NCBI RefSeq assembly: GCF_002514725.1
Contig: NZ_NTLB01000008.1
Location: 107,399-171,398 of the forward strand
Reading direction: 5' to 3'
From: Mangrovitalea sediminis
Lineage (GTDB): Bacteria; Pseudomonadota; Gammaproteobacteria; Pseudomonadales; Oleiphilaceae
DNA: 64,000 nucleotides
The position numbers were made by a program, and so were the translations under genes. Positions 31,460 to 40,413 of this stretch are shown here, one piece after another; the first letter of the stretch is position 1; each line of letters begins with the position of its first letter. The notes under the pieces are model-generated. The model was not told the origin of the DNA and searched no databases. It saw only the letters and a list, made by a program, of their open reading frames with translations.

Positions 31460-31893
31460 CAGCGAGCCCTCACTTCAACTTCGCGACTCGCCCGATCCAG
31501 CCCGTTTCCGCAGAGTCCGGTACTGTGCAGCGTGTAATAATTGACACCGGAAACCTTGTCCGCCCGGCAATCGACGGTCACCCGGCAGCCGCCCAGGCCA
31601 GGCTGACTGAATGACTGCTGATACAGGGGAGACACACAGCTGGCGCCGGCACTGCCACCAGGCGGAATCAATTTGCTCAGGGCGACCTGGGCACCGGATT
31701 CCGCCGCCAGGAACGCCCGCTCTGACTGGATCTGCAAACTGCTCATTTCGCCACTGCCTCGCTGCATTTCCGCCATTGCCGTGACCACCAGGGCCAGCAC
31801 GACGATGATAAACAGAGCCAGCGGCAGCCCTACACCGCGCTGCCGCCCGATATGATCCAGTGATTGATGAGTGAAGCGGCGTTCAGGGCACAT
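31459..31893 (-). CDS. mshP: MSHA biogenesis protein MshP (PilX-like)
   Basis: A 144-residue pilin-like protein with an N-terminal helix (RGVGLPLALFIIVVLALVVTAMAE) typical of PilX/MshP rather than classical FTLIE pilins, followed by a Cys-containing globular part. It overlaps mshO by 11 nt and mshQ by one. It is presumed to be a minor pseudopilin that primes or caps the pilus. Confidence 0.8.
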   Translation of the reverse strand: MCPERRFTHQSLDHIGRQRGVGLPLALFIIVVLALVVTAMAEMQRGSGEMSSLQIQSERAFLAAESGAQVALSKLIPPGGSAGASCVSPLYQQSFSQPGLGGCRVTVDCRADKVSGVNYYTLHSTGLCGNGLDRASREVEVRAR

Positions 31894-32680
31894 TATGCAA
31901 CTGCACCTCCTGCGTCACCGGCATCGTCTCACCGCTGGCCGCATCCACCAGCGTGTAATTGAACGTCACGACCGCATTCCGGTGCAGACTGGCCGGGATA
32001 TAGACGAAGCTGACGCTGTTCAATTGCAGTGGCGCGCCCACGACCTCCCGGTTCGGATAGGCTCCCGGCAACTGCCCCTCCAAAGTCGATACGTCGGAGA
32101 CAAATCCGTAACTGCGGTAGCGGTAGAGATACGCCCCTTCCCCGCAAAATGCCATGGGGGCACCTACCACGAAAAAGCGCTGTGTCGGTGAGTCCGTTGG
32201 GAATTGCTGGGTTCCGCTGGCAAAAGTCACCTTCACCTGCCCGCTGCCTGAGGGCACCGTAGCAACGGAGGCTGACAGGCTGCCTGTGGTACTGGGACTG
32301 TAGAGCGTGGAGTCGATAATCGGATAAACAGCAATATGGCCCGTCAGCGACTGGGTGGGGGAAATGGCCACAGCCTTGAAACTGGAAGCCGCCTTGTCGC
32401 GCGGTATCGAAACATAGACGGAGGCACCCAGAACGGGCATAAACTCGACACAGCGCCCATCCGGCGTCACCCGGATACTACCGGGGAGGGCCTGTCGCAA
32501 GGCCCGACTGACCTGCTCGGAAATTACCGATGCAGCAATCCCCCGCTGCTGGCGCTGCCCGGTATCAATCGCGCCGCGGGTGCTGTCGCCGACGAATTTC
32601 ACCGAAACCAGGGCGACGATCGATAGCAAGACGATCACCATGACCAGCTCCACCAATGTGAAACCTGTCTGCCGCCTCAT
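31883..32680 (-). CDS. mshO: MSHA minor pilin MshO
   Basis: Prepilin-like protein (265 aa) with a type III signal peptide: MRRQTG^FTLVELVMVIVLL. The start at 32680 overlaps the mshD stop by one base (TGATG); the longer frame to 32794 lies within mshD. The large C-terminal domain fits a minor pilin of the MSHA tip complex. Confidence 0.87.
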   Translation of the reverse strand: MRRQTGFTLVELVMVIVLLSIVALVSVKFVGDSTRGAIDTGQRQQRGIAASVISEQVSRALRQALPGSIRVTPDGRCVEFMPVLGASVYVSIPRDKAASSFKAVAISPTQSLTGHIAVYPIIDSTLYSPSTTGSLSASVATVPSGSGQVKVTFASGTQQFPTDSPTQRFFVVGAPMAFCGEGAYLYRYRSYGFVSDVSTLEGQLPGAYPNREVVGAPLQLNSVSFVYIPASLHRNAVVTFNYTLVDAASGETMPVTQEVQLHNVP

Positions 32681-33186
32681 CAGAAATTCCCCCGGTATGC
32701 CGAGAACACCATCCTTGACCCGTCCGGCGGAATAATCGTCACCTGAATGCGCTTGGCATTGGCGTTGGTTAACCCAACCTCGGCACCGGCACATTGCACC
32801 GAGACCTTCACCTCGTAGCCGTTATATTCGGGCCCCAATGCTCCCTGAGAGGTACGGGGCGGCTTATCGTCCAACCCGTTGTAGTCGTCGACGTCGTTAT
32901 AGGTGGATCGCGTCTCGCCGGCTTCCGGCCCCGTATGACAGGGACCCGTGTAAGCCGGAATTCCGCCGTTCGGCGTGGCGTTATCGTATTTCTGCGCGAG
33001 GATTTCATCCAGGTACAGTTGAGCCAGGGTTACACTGCGGGACTGATACAACGGATCGGCATTGTGACTGGTGAGCGCAGAGAAGGCGCCGACGACGCCA
33101 ACCACGGCAATACTGATGATAACGATGGTCATCACCAACTCGATCAGGGTCGCCCCTCTCTGACAGAAACCGGCAGCCGATTTCAT
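32680..33186 (-). CDS. mshD: MSHA minor pilin MshD
   Basis: A 168-residue prepilin-like protein with leader MKSAAGFCQRG^ATLIELVMTIVIIS. The start at 33186 overlaps the mshC stop by 4 nt (ATGA). The mature domain contains two Cys that may form a disulphide. It is a member of the minor-pilin set mshC-D-O-P. Confidence 0.87.
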   Translation of the reverse strand: MKSAAGFCQRGATLIELVMTIVIISIAVVGVVGAFSALTSHNADPLYQSRSVTLAQLYLDEILAQKYDNATPNGGIPAYTGPCHTGPEAGETRSTYNDVDDYNGLDDKPPRTSQGALGPEYNGYEVKVSVQCAGAEVGLTNANAKRIQVTIIPPDGSRMVFSAYRGNF

Positions 33187-33665
33187 GGCTGACAGGCTCC
33201 CGGATACGCCAAGCCCATGGAGCTGATGCACAGTTGACGTGTGCTATCACCGCTCACGGAAACCTGGGTATTGCTGCCCGTCCTGCCGGCACCATCGTAA
33301 CTCAGGCTCTGGCTGGCACCATTTCCCAGCTGCACACCATTAAGACTCAAAGTCGCACCGTCACGGCTGGCCTGGAAGGTATCGAGCGTGGTGCCGCTGT
33401 CGACCACAGCGAACAACCAGTCCTTTGCCGTTTGGCTGATCACCAGGGAAACCGGGTTACCACTATCCGCATCCGCTAGTGCACGTTGCTGGGCAAAGAG
33501 GGCTGCGCTTTGCAGGGTATTGGTGGCGAGTAATGGTGTGTATGTGGAGCGACCGGCAAAAAGTCCGACGCCTAAGGCAGAGAGAATGCCGACGAGGACA
33601 AGGACTGTCACTAGTTCAACGAGCGTAAACCCGTACACGCGCAACTCTGAACTGGTTTGTCGCAC
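33183..33665 (-). CDS. mshC: MSHA minor pilin MshC
   Basis: Prepilin-like protein (160 aa from the GTG at 33665) with leader ending RVYG^FTLVELVTVLVLVG. GGAG lies about 9 nt upstream of this GTG, so I prefer it to the TTG at 33680, which is itself part of that GGAG region. The C-terminus carries two Cys (QLCIS, GACQP). It lies immediately downstream of an attenuator-like hairpin that separates it from the major pilin gene. Confidence 0.82.
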   Translation of the reverse strand: MRQTSSELRVYGFTLVELVTVLVLVGILSALGVGLFAGRSTYTPLLATNTLQSAALFAQQRALADADSGNPVSLVISQTAKDWLFAVVDSGTTLDTFQASRDGATLSLNGVQLGNGASQSLSYDGAGRTGSNTQVSVSGDSTRQLCISSMGLAYPGACQP

Positions 33666-33682
33666 GTCGCGAAACTCCAATC

Positions 33683-33718
33683 AAAAGCGGGGTATCGTGT
33701 GACAACGATAACCCCGCT
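33683..33718 (-). terminator. Attenuator-like hairpin between mshA and mshC
   Basis: On the minus strand AGCGGGG-T-TATCGT pairs with ACGATACCCCGCT (13 bp with one bulged T, loop TGTCAC), followed by TTTTG. This is a good intrinsic-terminator shape 17 nt after the mshA stop and directly before the mshC ribosome-binding site. Partial termination here would give more major pilin than minor pilins (inference). Confidence 0.75.
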
Positions 33719-33734
33719 CCACATTCAATAGGGG

Positions 33735-34193
33735 TTACTGACAACCCGTAATATCGTAGGTGATGGTAGGGCTACCACCGGATGCCGCTTCCACGTATTT
33801 CACTGAGCAGGTTGGAGGCGACTTTGCCCCCTTCAGCTCAATCAACGCAGTCCCTGCAGTTGAGGTGTCCATGGTGTAATCCTGCGAGCTAATCTGGGCG
33901 GCATCCACGATGCTGCCGTTGGAACCGGCTTTTGCCGCCGGGTATCCATTGGTCAGATCGATCTTGGTTCCTTCCACAGTGGCCGTTGTGGCGGCGCTAT
34001 CGCCAGCGGCCAGAAAAGCCGAGTGTACAATAGAGGACGCCGAGCGAACGGCACCCGCAGTGCCTTTCAAGGTCGCAACCTTTGCATCTCCCCCCAAATC
34101 CGCAAAACGCGGCAAAGCGAACGCCGCCAAAATGCCCAAAATCACGATCACCATGACCAGTTCAATCAGGGTGAAACCTTTTTGTTGTTGCAT
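33735..34193 (-). CDS. mshA: MSHA major pilin MshA
   Basis: Type IVa prepilin (152 aa) with a very short leader MQQQKG^FTLIELVMVIVILG, including the conserved Glu5 of the mature pilin. The globular domain has a C-terminal Cys pair (PTCSVKY and ITGCQ) that should form the D-region disulphide. TGGAGG gives a strong ribosome-binding site. I call it the major pilin from its position before mshC and its dedicated hairpin. The neighbouring MshB is similar in the first 50 residues. Confidence 0.9.
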   Translation of the reverse strand: MQQQKGFTLIELVMVIVILGILAAFALPRFADLGGDAKVATLKGTAGAVRSASSIVHSAFLAAGDSAATTATVEGTKIDLTNGYPAAKAGSNGSIVDAAQISSQDYTMDTSTAGTALIELKGAKSPPTCSVKYVEAASGGSPTITYDITGCQ

Positions 34194-34259
34194 GCATGCC
34201 TCCAGGAAAGTACAGCTACTACGTTTAATTATGGTTGAGTCTTCAGGTTTTTCTAGAAA

Positions 34260-34760
34260 TCAGTGGATCAACGTTGTAACGGCGCCGGTATTGGGGTCGT
34301 ATTCGATGTAATCTCCCGCCGTCGTTGCCTGATAGGTGAAATAACAGTTCCCTCCCGACAGCGAGACCAGGTAATCGATGCCGGTTCCGGCCGTGGTACT
34401 GACTTTGGGCCCGTTCGCCTGGAGCAGGGCCCCCCATAGCTGAGCGCAGTCGGTCGCGGTGATCGCCGCTGGGTCGGTATTGCCACTCACCCCCGTCGGC
34501 CAGCCGTCGGCGCCGACATCCACAACGTTTTCGCCAAAACCCTGAACGTTCTGCATTGCGCCGGGCGCGCCGTTCGCCGTCCACTGGGAGCGCACCAGTG
34601 CAACCGCCGAACCCAGTGCACTGGCTGTACCCTTGACGCTGGACTGATGGGCAGCATCGGAAAGGCGGGCAAACCGGGGCAAGGCAAAGGCCGCCAGGAT
34701 GCCCAGGATGACGATGACCACCACCAGCTCAATGAGCGTGAAACCCGTTTCTCTTTTCAT
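34260..34760 (-). CDS. mshB: MSHA pilin MshB
   Basis: Type IVa prepilin-like protein (166 aa) with leader MKRETG^FTLIELVVVIVILG. It shares the LGILAAFALPRFA block and the VKGTA segment with MshA, so the two are probably duplicates. The start at 34760 is fixed by the leader; the open frame to 34991 lies within mshF. It begins 2 nt after the mshF stop. Confidence 0.88.
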   Translation of the reverse strand: MKRETGFTLIELVVVIVILGILAAFALPRFARLSDAAHQSSVKGTASALGSAVALVRSQWTANGAPGAMQNVQGFGENVVDVGADGWPTGVSGNTDPAAITATDCAQLWGALLQANGPKVSTTAGTGIDYLVSLSGGNCYFTYQATTAGDYIEYDPNTGAVTTLIH

Positions 34761-34762
34761 CT

Positions 34763-35326
34763 TTATCCCTGCCCTTTGCCGTTTTCCGGAGCCGGCCACC
34801 AGCGCACCAGCTCCAACCCGATCAGTCGATCGCCCCGATCGAACCGTCCGTTCCCGTTCCTGTCCTCGAAGTTCAGGCGAACCCGCCAGCGGAACAAACC
34901 CTCCCGATCCGCAGCCTGTCCCTCTATCGTCCCGATATCCCGCGAGCGATAGACCAGAACTCCGCCGTCGCCATAAAACCGCTGATAGCACCAGTGCCCG
35001 GAGGCGAGCGCCGACGGCGACACACAGATACCACTATAGTTACCGGGTGCGCCCTGCATCCAATTCATGGGATTTGCACCCGCCCATACGGTCGCCATCG
35101 GCTCCTGCCGCGGCAACTGCAAGGTTGCCGTCTTGATGACCAACGTTGCCCGAACCTGATTCAGCACCTGTCGAACCGATGCACGCTCTGCCCGCTCGGC
35201 CTCCTGCTCAAGACTCCAGAGCAATCGCGAAACGAGCACCGCAATAATCAGCACCGACAGCCAGAACGACAGCCGCCGTCGCATACTGACACGCGTCACC
35301 CCATCGACGTAGGGCGACCCCGACAT
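34763..35326 (-). CDS. mshF: MSHA biogenesis protein MshF
   Basis: A 187-residue bitopic protein with one N-terminal membrane segment (FWLSVLIIAVLVSRLLW) and a soluble domain ending in an EDRNGNGRFDRGDRLIG segment that resembles a calcium-binding loop. Weakly conserved across species, so the name rests largely on its place between mshG and mshB. The start overlaps the mshG stop by one base. Confidence 0.75.
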   Translation of the reverse strand: MSGSPYVDGVTRVSMRRRLSFWLSVLIIAVLVSRLLWSLEQEAERAERASVRQVLNQVRATLVIKTATLQLPRQEPMATVWAGANPMNWMQGAPGNYSGICVSPSALASGHWCYQRFYGDGGVLVYRSRDIGTIEGQAADREGLFRWRVRLNFEDRNGNGRFDRGDRLIGLELVRWWPAPENGKGQG

Positions 35327-36552
35327 CAGCCTTTCCCCAGCGCAGCCCGTCCCAGATCCCAGATCGGCAGAAAGACGCCCAATGCCAGGATCAGAACCAG
35401 AACCCCCATTGCCACGATCAGCAGCGGCTCAATCGACTCCGCCAGCCGCTTCAAGCCGAAGTCGACCTCTTCATCATAGAAATCGGCGACACTGACCAAC
35501 ATCTCATCGACCGCGCCGGTCTCTTCGCCCACCGCGATCATTTGCAGGATCAACGGCGTAAACATCTTGCTGGCACTGGCTGTACGCAACAGGCTGTCGC
35601 CCCGCTCAATCCCTGTACGCATATCGCGGATATGGTGTGCGATCCAGGCGTTGTCGACCGCATCCGAGACGACGGTCAGCGCATGCGTCACCGGCATCCC
35701 TGCCGACAGCGTGTTGGCAAAATTGCGGGCAAAGCGGCTTAACGTGATCTTTTCCAACAGGTCGCCGATGATGGGAATACGTAGTTTGTAGCGGTCCCAG
35801 ACCTCCCGCCCCTGGGATGTCTTAACCCAGGCCGCCAGCGCGTAGGACACCACTGCAGCGACAAGCATCATCAGATACCAGTAGTTGATCAGGAAGTTGG
35901 AGGTTGCCACCAGCAGCTTGGTCACCCAGGGCAGATCGGCGCCCAGCTTGTTAAAGACCGCCGCAAATTTCGGGATGACCAGGAAGTTGACCACCATTAG
36001 CGCCGCAAACAGGGCGGTCAGCACGAAGGTGGGATAACGCATCGCCTGCTTGACGCGACGCTTGGTCTCCCGCTCCAACTCCAGCATCTGCGCCACGCTG
36101 AGGAACGACTTATCCAACTGCCCCGTGTTCTCACCCACGTGGATCATGGCGATAAACAGCTCGGAAAACACTTTCCGGTGCGCCTGCATTGCGGTTGCCA
36201 GAGAGACACCTCCCTCCAGACGGTTCGCGAGATCATTGAGCACTTCGGACAGGCGTGGTGACCGGGTCGTTTCGGCCAGCCCTCGCATGGTCCGGATAAT
36301 CGGGATCCCCGCCTTGGTCAGCGCATGCATCTGCCGGGAGAACACAACGAGATCGTCCAACGTGATCTTGGGTTGAAAGATCGGCAATTGGGCTAGGGAG
36401 GCGCCCGCCTTACCCGCCGAGGACGACGAGATTTTCAACGGGGTGATACCCCGTCGCATCAGTTCCCCCGCGGCGGCATCCTGACTCGCAGCATCCAGCG
36501 TGCCCTGCTGCAGACCACCCTGTGCGTCCCGCCCCCGATACTCGAACTGCAT
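35326..36552 (-). CDS. mshG: MSHA inner-membrane platform protein MshG (PilC/GspF family)
   Basis: Polytopic assembly platform (408 aa) with the duplicated T2SSF domain. The segments VFSRQMHALTKAGIPIIRTM and RFARNFANTLSAGMPVTHAL are the two homologous repeats, each followed by membrane helices, and a last helix lies near the C-terminus (LLIVAMGVLVLILALGV). It should couple the MshE ATPase to pilin extraction. Confidence 0.93.
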   Translation of the reverse strand: MQFEYRGRDAQGGLQQGTLDAASQDAAAGELMRRGITPLKISSSSAGKAGASLAQLPIFQPKITLDDLVVFSRQMHALTKAGIPIIRTMRGLAETTRSPRLSEVLNDLANRLEGGVSLATAMQAHRKVFSELFIAMIHVGENTGQLDKSFLSVAQMLELERETKRRVKQAMRYPTFVLTALFAALMVVNFLVIPKFAAVFNKLGADLPWVTKLLVATSNFLINYWYLMMLVAAVVSYALAAWVKTSQGREVWDRYKLRIPIIGDLLEKITLSRFARNFANTLSAGMPVTHALTVVSDAVDNAWIAHHIRDMRTGIERGDSLLRTASASKMFTPLILQMIAVGEETGAVDEMLVSVADFYDEEVDFGLKRLAESIEPLLIVAMGVLVLILALGVFLPIWDLGRAALGKG

Positions 36553-36574
36553 GCTACCGCCCCCTTGGTTCCGC

Positions 36575-38314
36575 TCAGACCACAGCGTCGTCAGTGAAGA
36601 CGTCGTTTTCGATGGATGCCGACACGCGGGCGACCTCCGCCAGCGTGGTCACCCCTTCGCGGGCATAATCCAGAGCACAGCTTTCCAGCGGCCGATAATA
36701 GGGACTCTGCCGCGCCGCGCGCGCAAAACCGGAGGCGTCGCTACGACGCAGCGCATCCAGCATCTTCTCATCCAGTTCCAACAACTCATGAACACCTATG
36801 CGGCCCCGGTATCCCGTGTTACCGCACTGGTAGCAACCCCGTCCGTGGACGAAATGGCCGTCCAAAGACTCCCCCTCCGGAGCCAACGTTGCCTGCAACC
36901 AGATCTGTTCCTGCTGGGTGGGCGTATAGGGCGCCTTGCAGTTATCGCACACCCGCCGGATCAGTCGTTGCGCAACCACGGCCACCAGGGAACTGGCCAC
37001 CAGGAAAGGCTCCGCCCCCATATCCATCAGGCGCATGGCACTGCCGATCGAGTCATTGGTGTGCAGCGTCGACAGTACCAGGTGGCCCGTCATGGCCGCG
37101 CGCAGGCCGATCTCAACGGTTTCCTGGTCCCGCATCTCGCCGACCAGGATGATATCCGGATCCTGACGCAGACTGGCTCGCAGGATAGACGCGAAATCCA
37201 GTCCGATCTTCGGGTTGACCTGCACCTGGGTGATGCGGGGCAGCCGGTATTCCACCGGGTCCTCCGCCGTGATGATCTTGACCTCGGGACGGTTCAGTTC
37301 GGACAAGGCACCATAGAGCGTGGTCGTCTTACCGCTCCCGGTGGGACCGGTGACCAGAATCATGCCGTGGGGACGCTGAATCAGACGCCGAAAACGTTCG
37401 AGCAACCTGGCCGGCATCCCCGTCGACGCCAGGTCCAGACTCCCCTCGGACTGGTCCAGCAAGCGCATGACCACGGTTTCACCGAACTGCACGGGCATGG
37501 TCGACATCCGCACATCGATGCTGCGCCCCTTGACCCGGATGTTGAAGCGTCCGTCCTGGGGCATCCGCTTCTCGGAAATGTTCAGGCCAGCCATCAGCTT
37601 GAGGCGCAAGACCAGCGCTGAGCTGATGCGTTTCTCCTTCATGACATGCTCGTGCAGTACCCCGTCGATCCGCTGACGGATACGCACCACATTCTCGTCC
37701 GGCTCGATATGGATATCCGAACTGCGGCTCTGGACCGCATCTTCGAACAGGGTTTGCAACAGCTTGACCACTGGCGCTTCATTAACGTCGGTTTCCGCCG
37801 ACAGGTCCGCCAGGTCGAAAGCATCTTCACCCAGCTCGTCTTCCAATTCCTCCGCCAGGGAAGCGATCTCATCGGTACGGCGGTAGACGAGGTCCAGGGT
37901 GGTCAGCAATTCGCTTTCCCGGACGACCGCCTGTTTGACCGGCTGCTTGAGAATACGGACCAGCTCGTCATAGGCGAAGATATCCATCGGGTCGGTCATG
38001 CCGACCAATAGTTCGCCGGACTGCTCAGAGAGGACAATGGCCCGGAACCGGCGGGCCTGGGTTTCCGGTAGCTTCTTGATCAATTCGTTGTTGAACTGGA
38101 AGTGGCGAAGCTGGACAAAAGGAATCGCCAACTGCCGCGACAGGAAGTTGAGCAGATTATCTTCGTCGATATACCCCAGGTCGATCAGCGTCCGCCCGAG
38201 CTTTCGGCCTGTATTCTTCTGCTCGCGCAATGCGGTCATCAGCTGATCGTCGGTGATGACCTGGTTCTGTACCAGCAGGTCACCGATCCGGATTTTCTTG
38301 CGCGGTTCCACCAT
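36575..38314 (-). CDS. mshE: MSHA pilus extension ATPase MshE
   Basis: GspE/PilB-family hexameric ATPase (579 aa). Walker A is GPTGSGKTTTLYG; the Asp box and Walker B-like segment reads QDPDIILVGEMRD; the metal-binding cysteines are in RRVCDNCKAPY and GRGCYQCGNTGYRGR. The N-terminal domain (IRIGDLLVQNQVITDDQLM, then GRKLGRTLIDLGYI) has the MshEN pattern known to bind c-di-GMP in the Vibrio and Pseudomonas homologues, so pilus extension is probably c-di-GMP controlled. Confidence 0.95.
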   Translation of the reverse strand: MVEPRKKIRIGDLLVQNQVITDDQLMTALREQKNTGRKLGRTLIDLGYIDEDNLLNFLSRQLAIPFVQLRHFQFNNELIKKLPETQARRFRAIVLSEQSGELLVGMTDPMDIFAYDELVRILKQPVKQAVVRESELLTTLDLVYRRTDEIASLAEELEDELGEDAFDLADLSAETDVNEAPVVKLLQTLFEDAVQSRSSDIHIEPDENVVRIRQRIDGVLHEHVMKEKRISSALVLRLKLMAGLNISEKRMPQDGRFNIRVKGRSIDVRMSTMPVQFGETVVMRLLDQSEGSLDLASTGMPARLLERFRRLIQRPHGMILVTGPTGSGKTTTLYGALSELNRPEVKIITAEDPVEYRLPRITQVQVNPKIGLDFASILRASLRQDPDIILVGEMRDQETVEIGLRAAMTGHLVLSTLHTNDSIGSAMRLMDMGAEPFLVASSLVAVVAQRLIRRVCDNCKAPYTPTQQEQIWLQATLAPEGESLDGHFVHGRGCYQCGNTGYRGRIGVHELLELDEKMLDALRRSDASGFARAARQSPYYRPLESCALDYAREGVTTLAEVARVSASIENDVFTDDAVV

Positions 38315-38319
38315 AACCC

Positions 38320-39561
38320 TTACTCGTTCTCTTGCGCACTCAAGGTGCTCAACCGCTGAGCGACATACTGCCGCAGTGGCGGATTCAAACCGGAGAGCAT
38401 CATGGCCTGCCGATAGGCTTCGCGGGCACCTGCCACACGGCGCTCACTGTCCAGCGCAATCCCCAACCCCGCCCACCAGTCAGCGCGACTGTTATCGAGC
38501 TGTAGCAACTTGCCCCAAATGGTTGCCGCCTGCGCAGGCTGGCCAGTCTGCTGGTACAGTGTCGCCAGCATGGTGTGGTAATCCGGCCAGTCGCTCAGTT
38601 CAGGGATACTTTTTTTCAGCTCGGCCAATGCCGACGGCGCTCCCGATGTTGCCAGCAGCGCCCGGGCCCGGAGCATACGCAGCCGGGGCGACTGCGATGA
38701 CAGCGATTCCGGCACCAGATCCAGCACAGCCCCATAGCGCTGACCGCTCAATAGACCGCTGACAAGCGCAATGCGGCTGCGGTGCCAGGACTGCCCCGGC
38801 GTCGCCGTCTGTCGGAAAAGTGCCATCGCCGCATCATCGTCACCGCGTTCAAGCAGCGTCTGCAACCGCGTCGACAGGGCTTGATCCTGCTCGTCCGGCG
38901 TCAGCTTCGCCGGTCGGATCACAGCGGTGTCGGGCGAGGCATCGGCGCTCGCTGCCGTCGCGGCAGCTATCGCTGGTTCCTGCATCGCGACTGCAAAAGG
39001 TGCGACCGTCTTGGCGACAGGCTGCGAAACCTCGGCTTGCGCAATACGTGTCGGTTGCGTGTCGGCAGGCGCAGCCTTGTGCCGGTGGGCAACGGCTTTC
39101 GGTGGCAAAGGCTTCGGCACAGATCTCGCCTCCGACGCCTTGTGGTGTCGGGTTGCCTGAGGGGCATTCGCCGTCGAAACCGGTGCTGAAGGTTTCGGCG
39201 CCGCAGCCGTGGCGGCAACGACTTCTTTCACCACAGGAGGGCGAGCAACGCTCTGCTCATGCACGGTCTCGGGAGCAGTCTTATCAGCAGCAGACATGGC
39301 TGAGGGCAAAACCGGTCCGGCGGCAGGAGCGGCCTCCGCAGCTTTCGCGACCGGCGTAACCGGCGTTCGCCAGAACCTCCAACCACCGGCGCCAACGAGT
39401 ACGGCCACCACGACCATCAGTGCCATCGCCAACCATTTCCAACGCCGAGGCGCCGCTCCAGGCACTGGCGCCGCACCCAGTTGGGGGGATACCGGCACCC
39501 CATGCTGCTCCTGACGCTGCCGCTTTTCCACATTCCGCAGCGCATCGTTCAACAGGCTCAT
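38320..39561 (-). CDS. mshN: MSHA biogenesis protein MshN
   Basis: A 413-residue bitopic protein. A short cytosolic N-terminus (MSLLNDALRNVEKRQ) precedes one membrane helix (LAMALMVVVAVLVGAG), then an Ala/Pro/Val-rich linker of about 130 residues and a C-terminal TPR-like region (AELKKSIPEL, YHTMLATLYQQTGQPAQAA). The low-complexity linker probably spans periplasm or peptidoglycan. It overlaps mshM by 4 nt and ends 5 nt before mshE. Confidence 0.85.
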   Translation of the reverse strand: MSLLNDALRNVEKRQRQEQHGVPVSPQLGAAPVPGAAPRRWKWLAMALMVVVAVLVGAGGWRFWRTPVTPVAKAAEAAPAAGPVLPSAMSAADKTAPETVHEQSVARPPVVKEVVAATAAAPKPSAPVSTANAPQATRHHKASEARSVPKPLPPKAVAHRHKAAPADTQPTRIAQAEVSQPVAKTVAPFAVAMQEPAIAAATAASADASPDTAVIRPAKLTPDEQDQALSTRLQTLLERGDDDAAMALFRQTATPGQSWHRSRIALVSGLLSGQRYGAVLDLVPESLSSQSPRLRMLRARALLATSGAPSALAELKKSIPELSDWPDYHTMLATLYQQTGQPAQAATIWGKLLQLDNSRADWWAGLGIALDSERRVAGAREAYRQAMMLSGLNPPLRQYVAQRLSTLSAQENE

Positions 39562-40403
39562 GTCCAGCTCCCCAGCCAGTACCAGCGCCGCGGCTGAACA
39601 CTATCCGTATCGCGAATCGCCTGTCTGACGTGCCAGCGCCCGATAGCTCTGTCTCCACGCCCCCAGGCCGCCAGCAGGGCTTTGTGGGCAAGAATATTCA
39701 CCAGCCGGGGAATGCCACCCGAGGCGCGTCCAATCATTTTCACCGCCACCGGCTCGAACAGCACAGGTCCGTTATACCCCGCCTGCGCCAACCGGTGCTG
39801 CAGGTACTGCGCCACCGCCGGACGATCCAACGGCTGCAATTTCTGCTGGAAGGTAATACGTTGTTTCAGCTGACGAAGACTGGGGCGGTCGAGCATGGCG
39901 TCCAACTCCGGCTGGCCAAAAAGCACCACCTGCAGAAGCTTCGTCCTTTCGGTTTCGAGATTGGTCAACAGGCGCAGGGATTCGATGGTTTCCTCCGGCA
40001 TGGCCTGAGCCTCATCGATCACCAGAACCGGCGTACGCCCGTCTTCCGCCAGCATGATCAGCCGCTCGGAAATGGCCTTGACCCGGCGATGGGTATTGCC
40101 TTCAATCGCCATGTCGACGCCCAATTCGTCCGCAACCGCCTCGTACAGGCCGTCCGGCGACAAATGAGGATTCGGGATATAGGCGGTCACGGCGTTGCCC
40201 TCGAGGGCGTTGAGCAGCATCCGGCACAACAGTGTCTTACCGGTGCCCACCTCGCCTGAAATCTTGATGAAACCTTCCCGCTGCTGCAGCGCCGCAAGCA
40301 ACAGTTCCAGCGCCTGGCGATGGGTTTCCGCCCGCAGGAAATAGCGCGTGTCCGGTGTCAGCGCAAAGGGTGTTTCCTGCAGGCCGAAATAGCTCTCGTA
40401 CAT
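39558..40403 (-). CDS. mshM: MSHA biogenesis ATPase MshM (ExeA-like)
   Basis: AAA ATPase of the ExeA/GspA group (281 aa). It starts MYESYFGLQETPFALTPD, with Walker A SGEVGTGKTLL, Walker B PVLVIDEAQAMPEE and sensor region VVLFGQPELD. ExeA-type proteins help place secretins in the envelope; the next upstream gene encodes the secretin MshL, which fits. The start at 40403 is chosen over the frame to 40472, which lies within mshL. Confidence 0.9.
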   Translation of the reverse strand: MYESYFGLQETPFALTPDTRYFLRAETHRQALELLLAALQQREGFIKISGEVGTGKTLLCRMLLNALEGNAVTAYIPNPHLSPDGLYEAVADELGVDMAIEGNTHRRVKAISERLIMLAEDGRTPVLVIDEAQAMPEETIESLRLLTNLETERTKLLQVVLFGQPELDAMLDRPSLRQLKQRITFQQKLQPLDRPAVAQYLQHRLAQAGYNGPVLFEPVAVKMIGRASGGIPRLVNILAHKALLAAWGRGDRAIGRWHVRQAIRDTDSVQPRRWYWLGSWT

Positions 40404-40413
40404 GGGCTGGCAC

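Noticed and set aside
34260..34991. 243-residue version of MshB
   Set aside because: The upstream part lies inside mshF; the prepilin leader requires the start at 34760.
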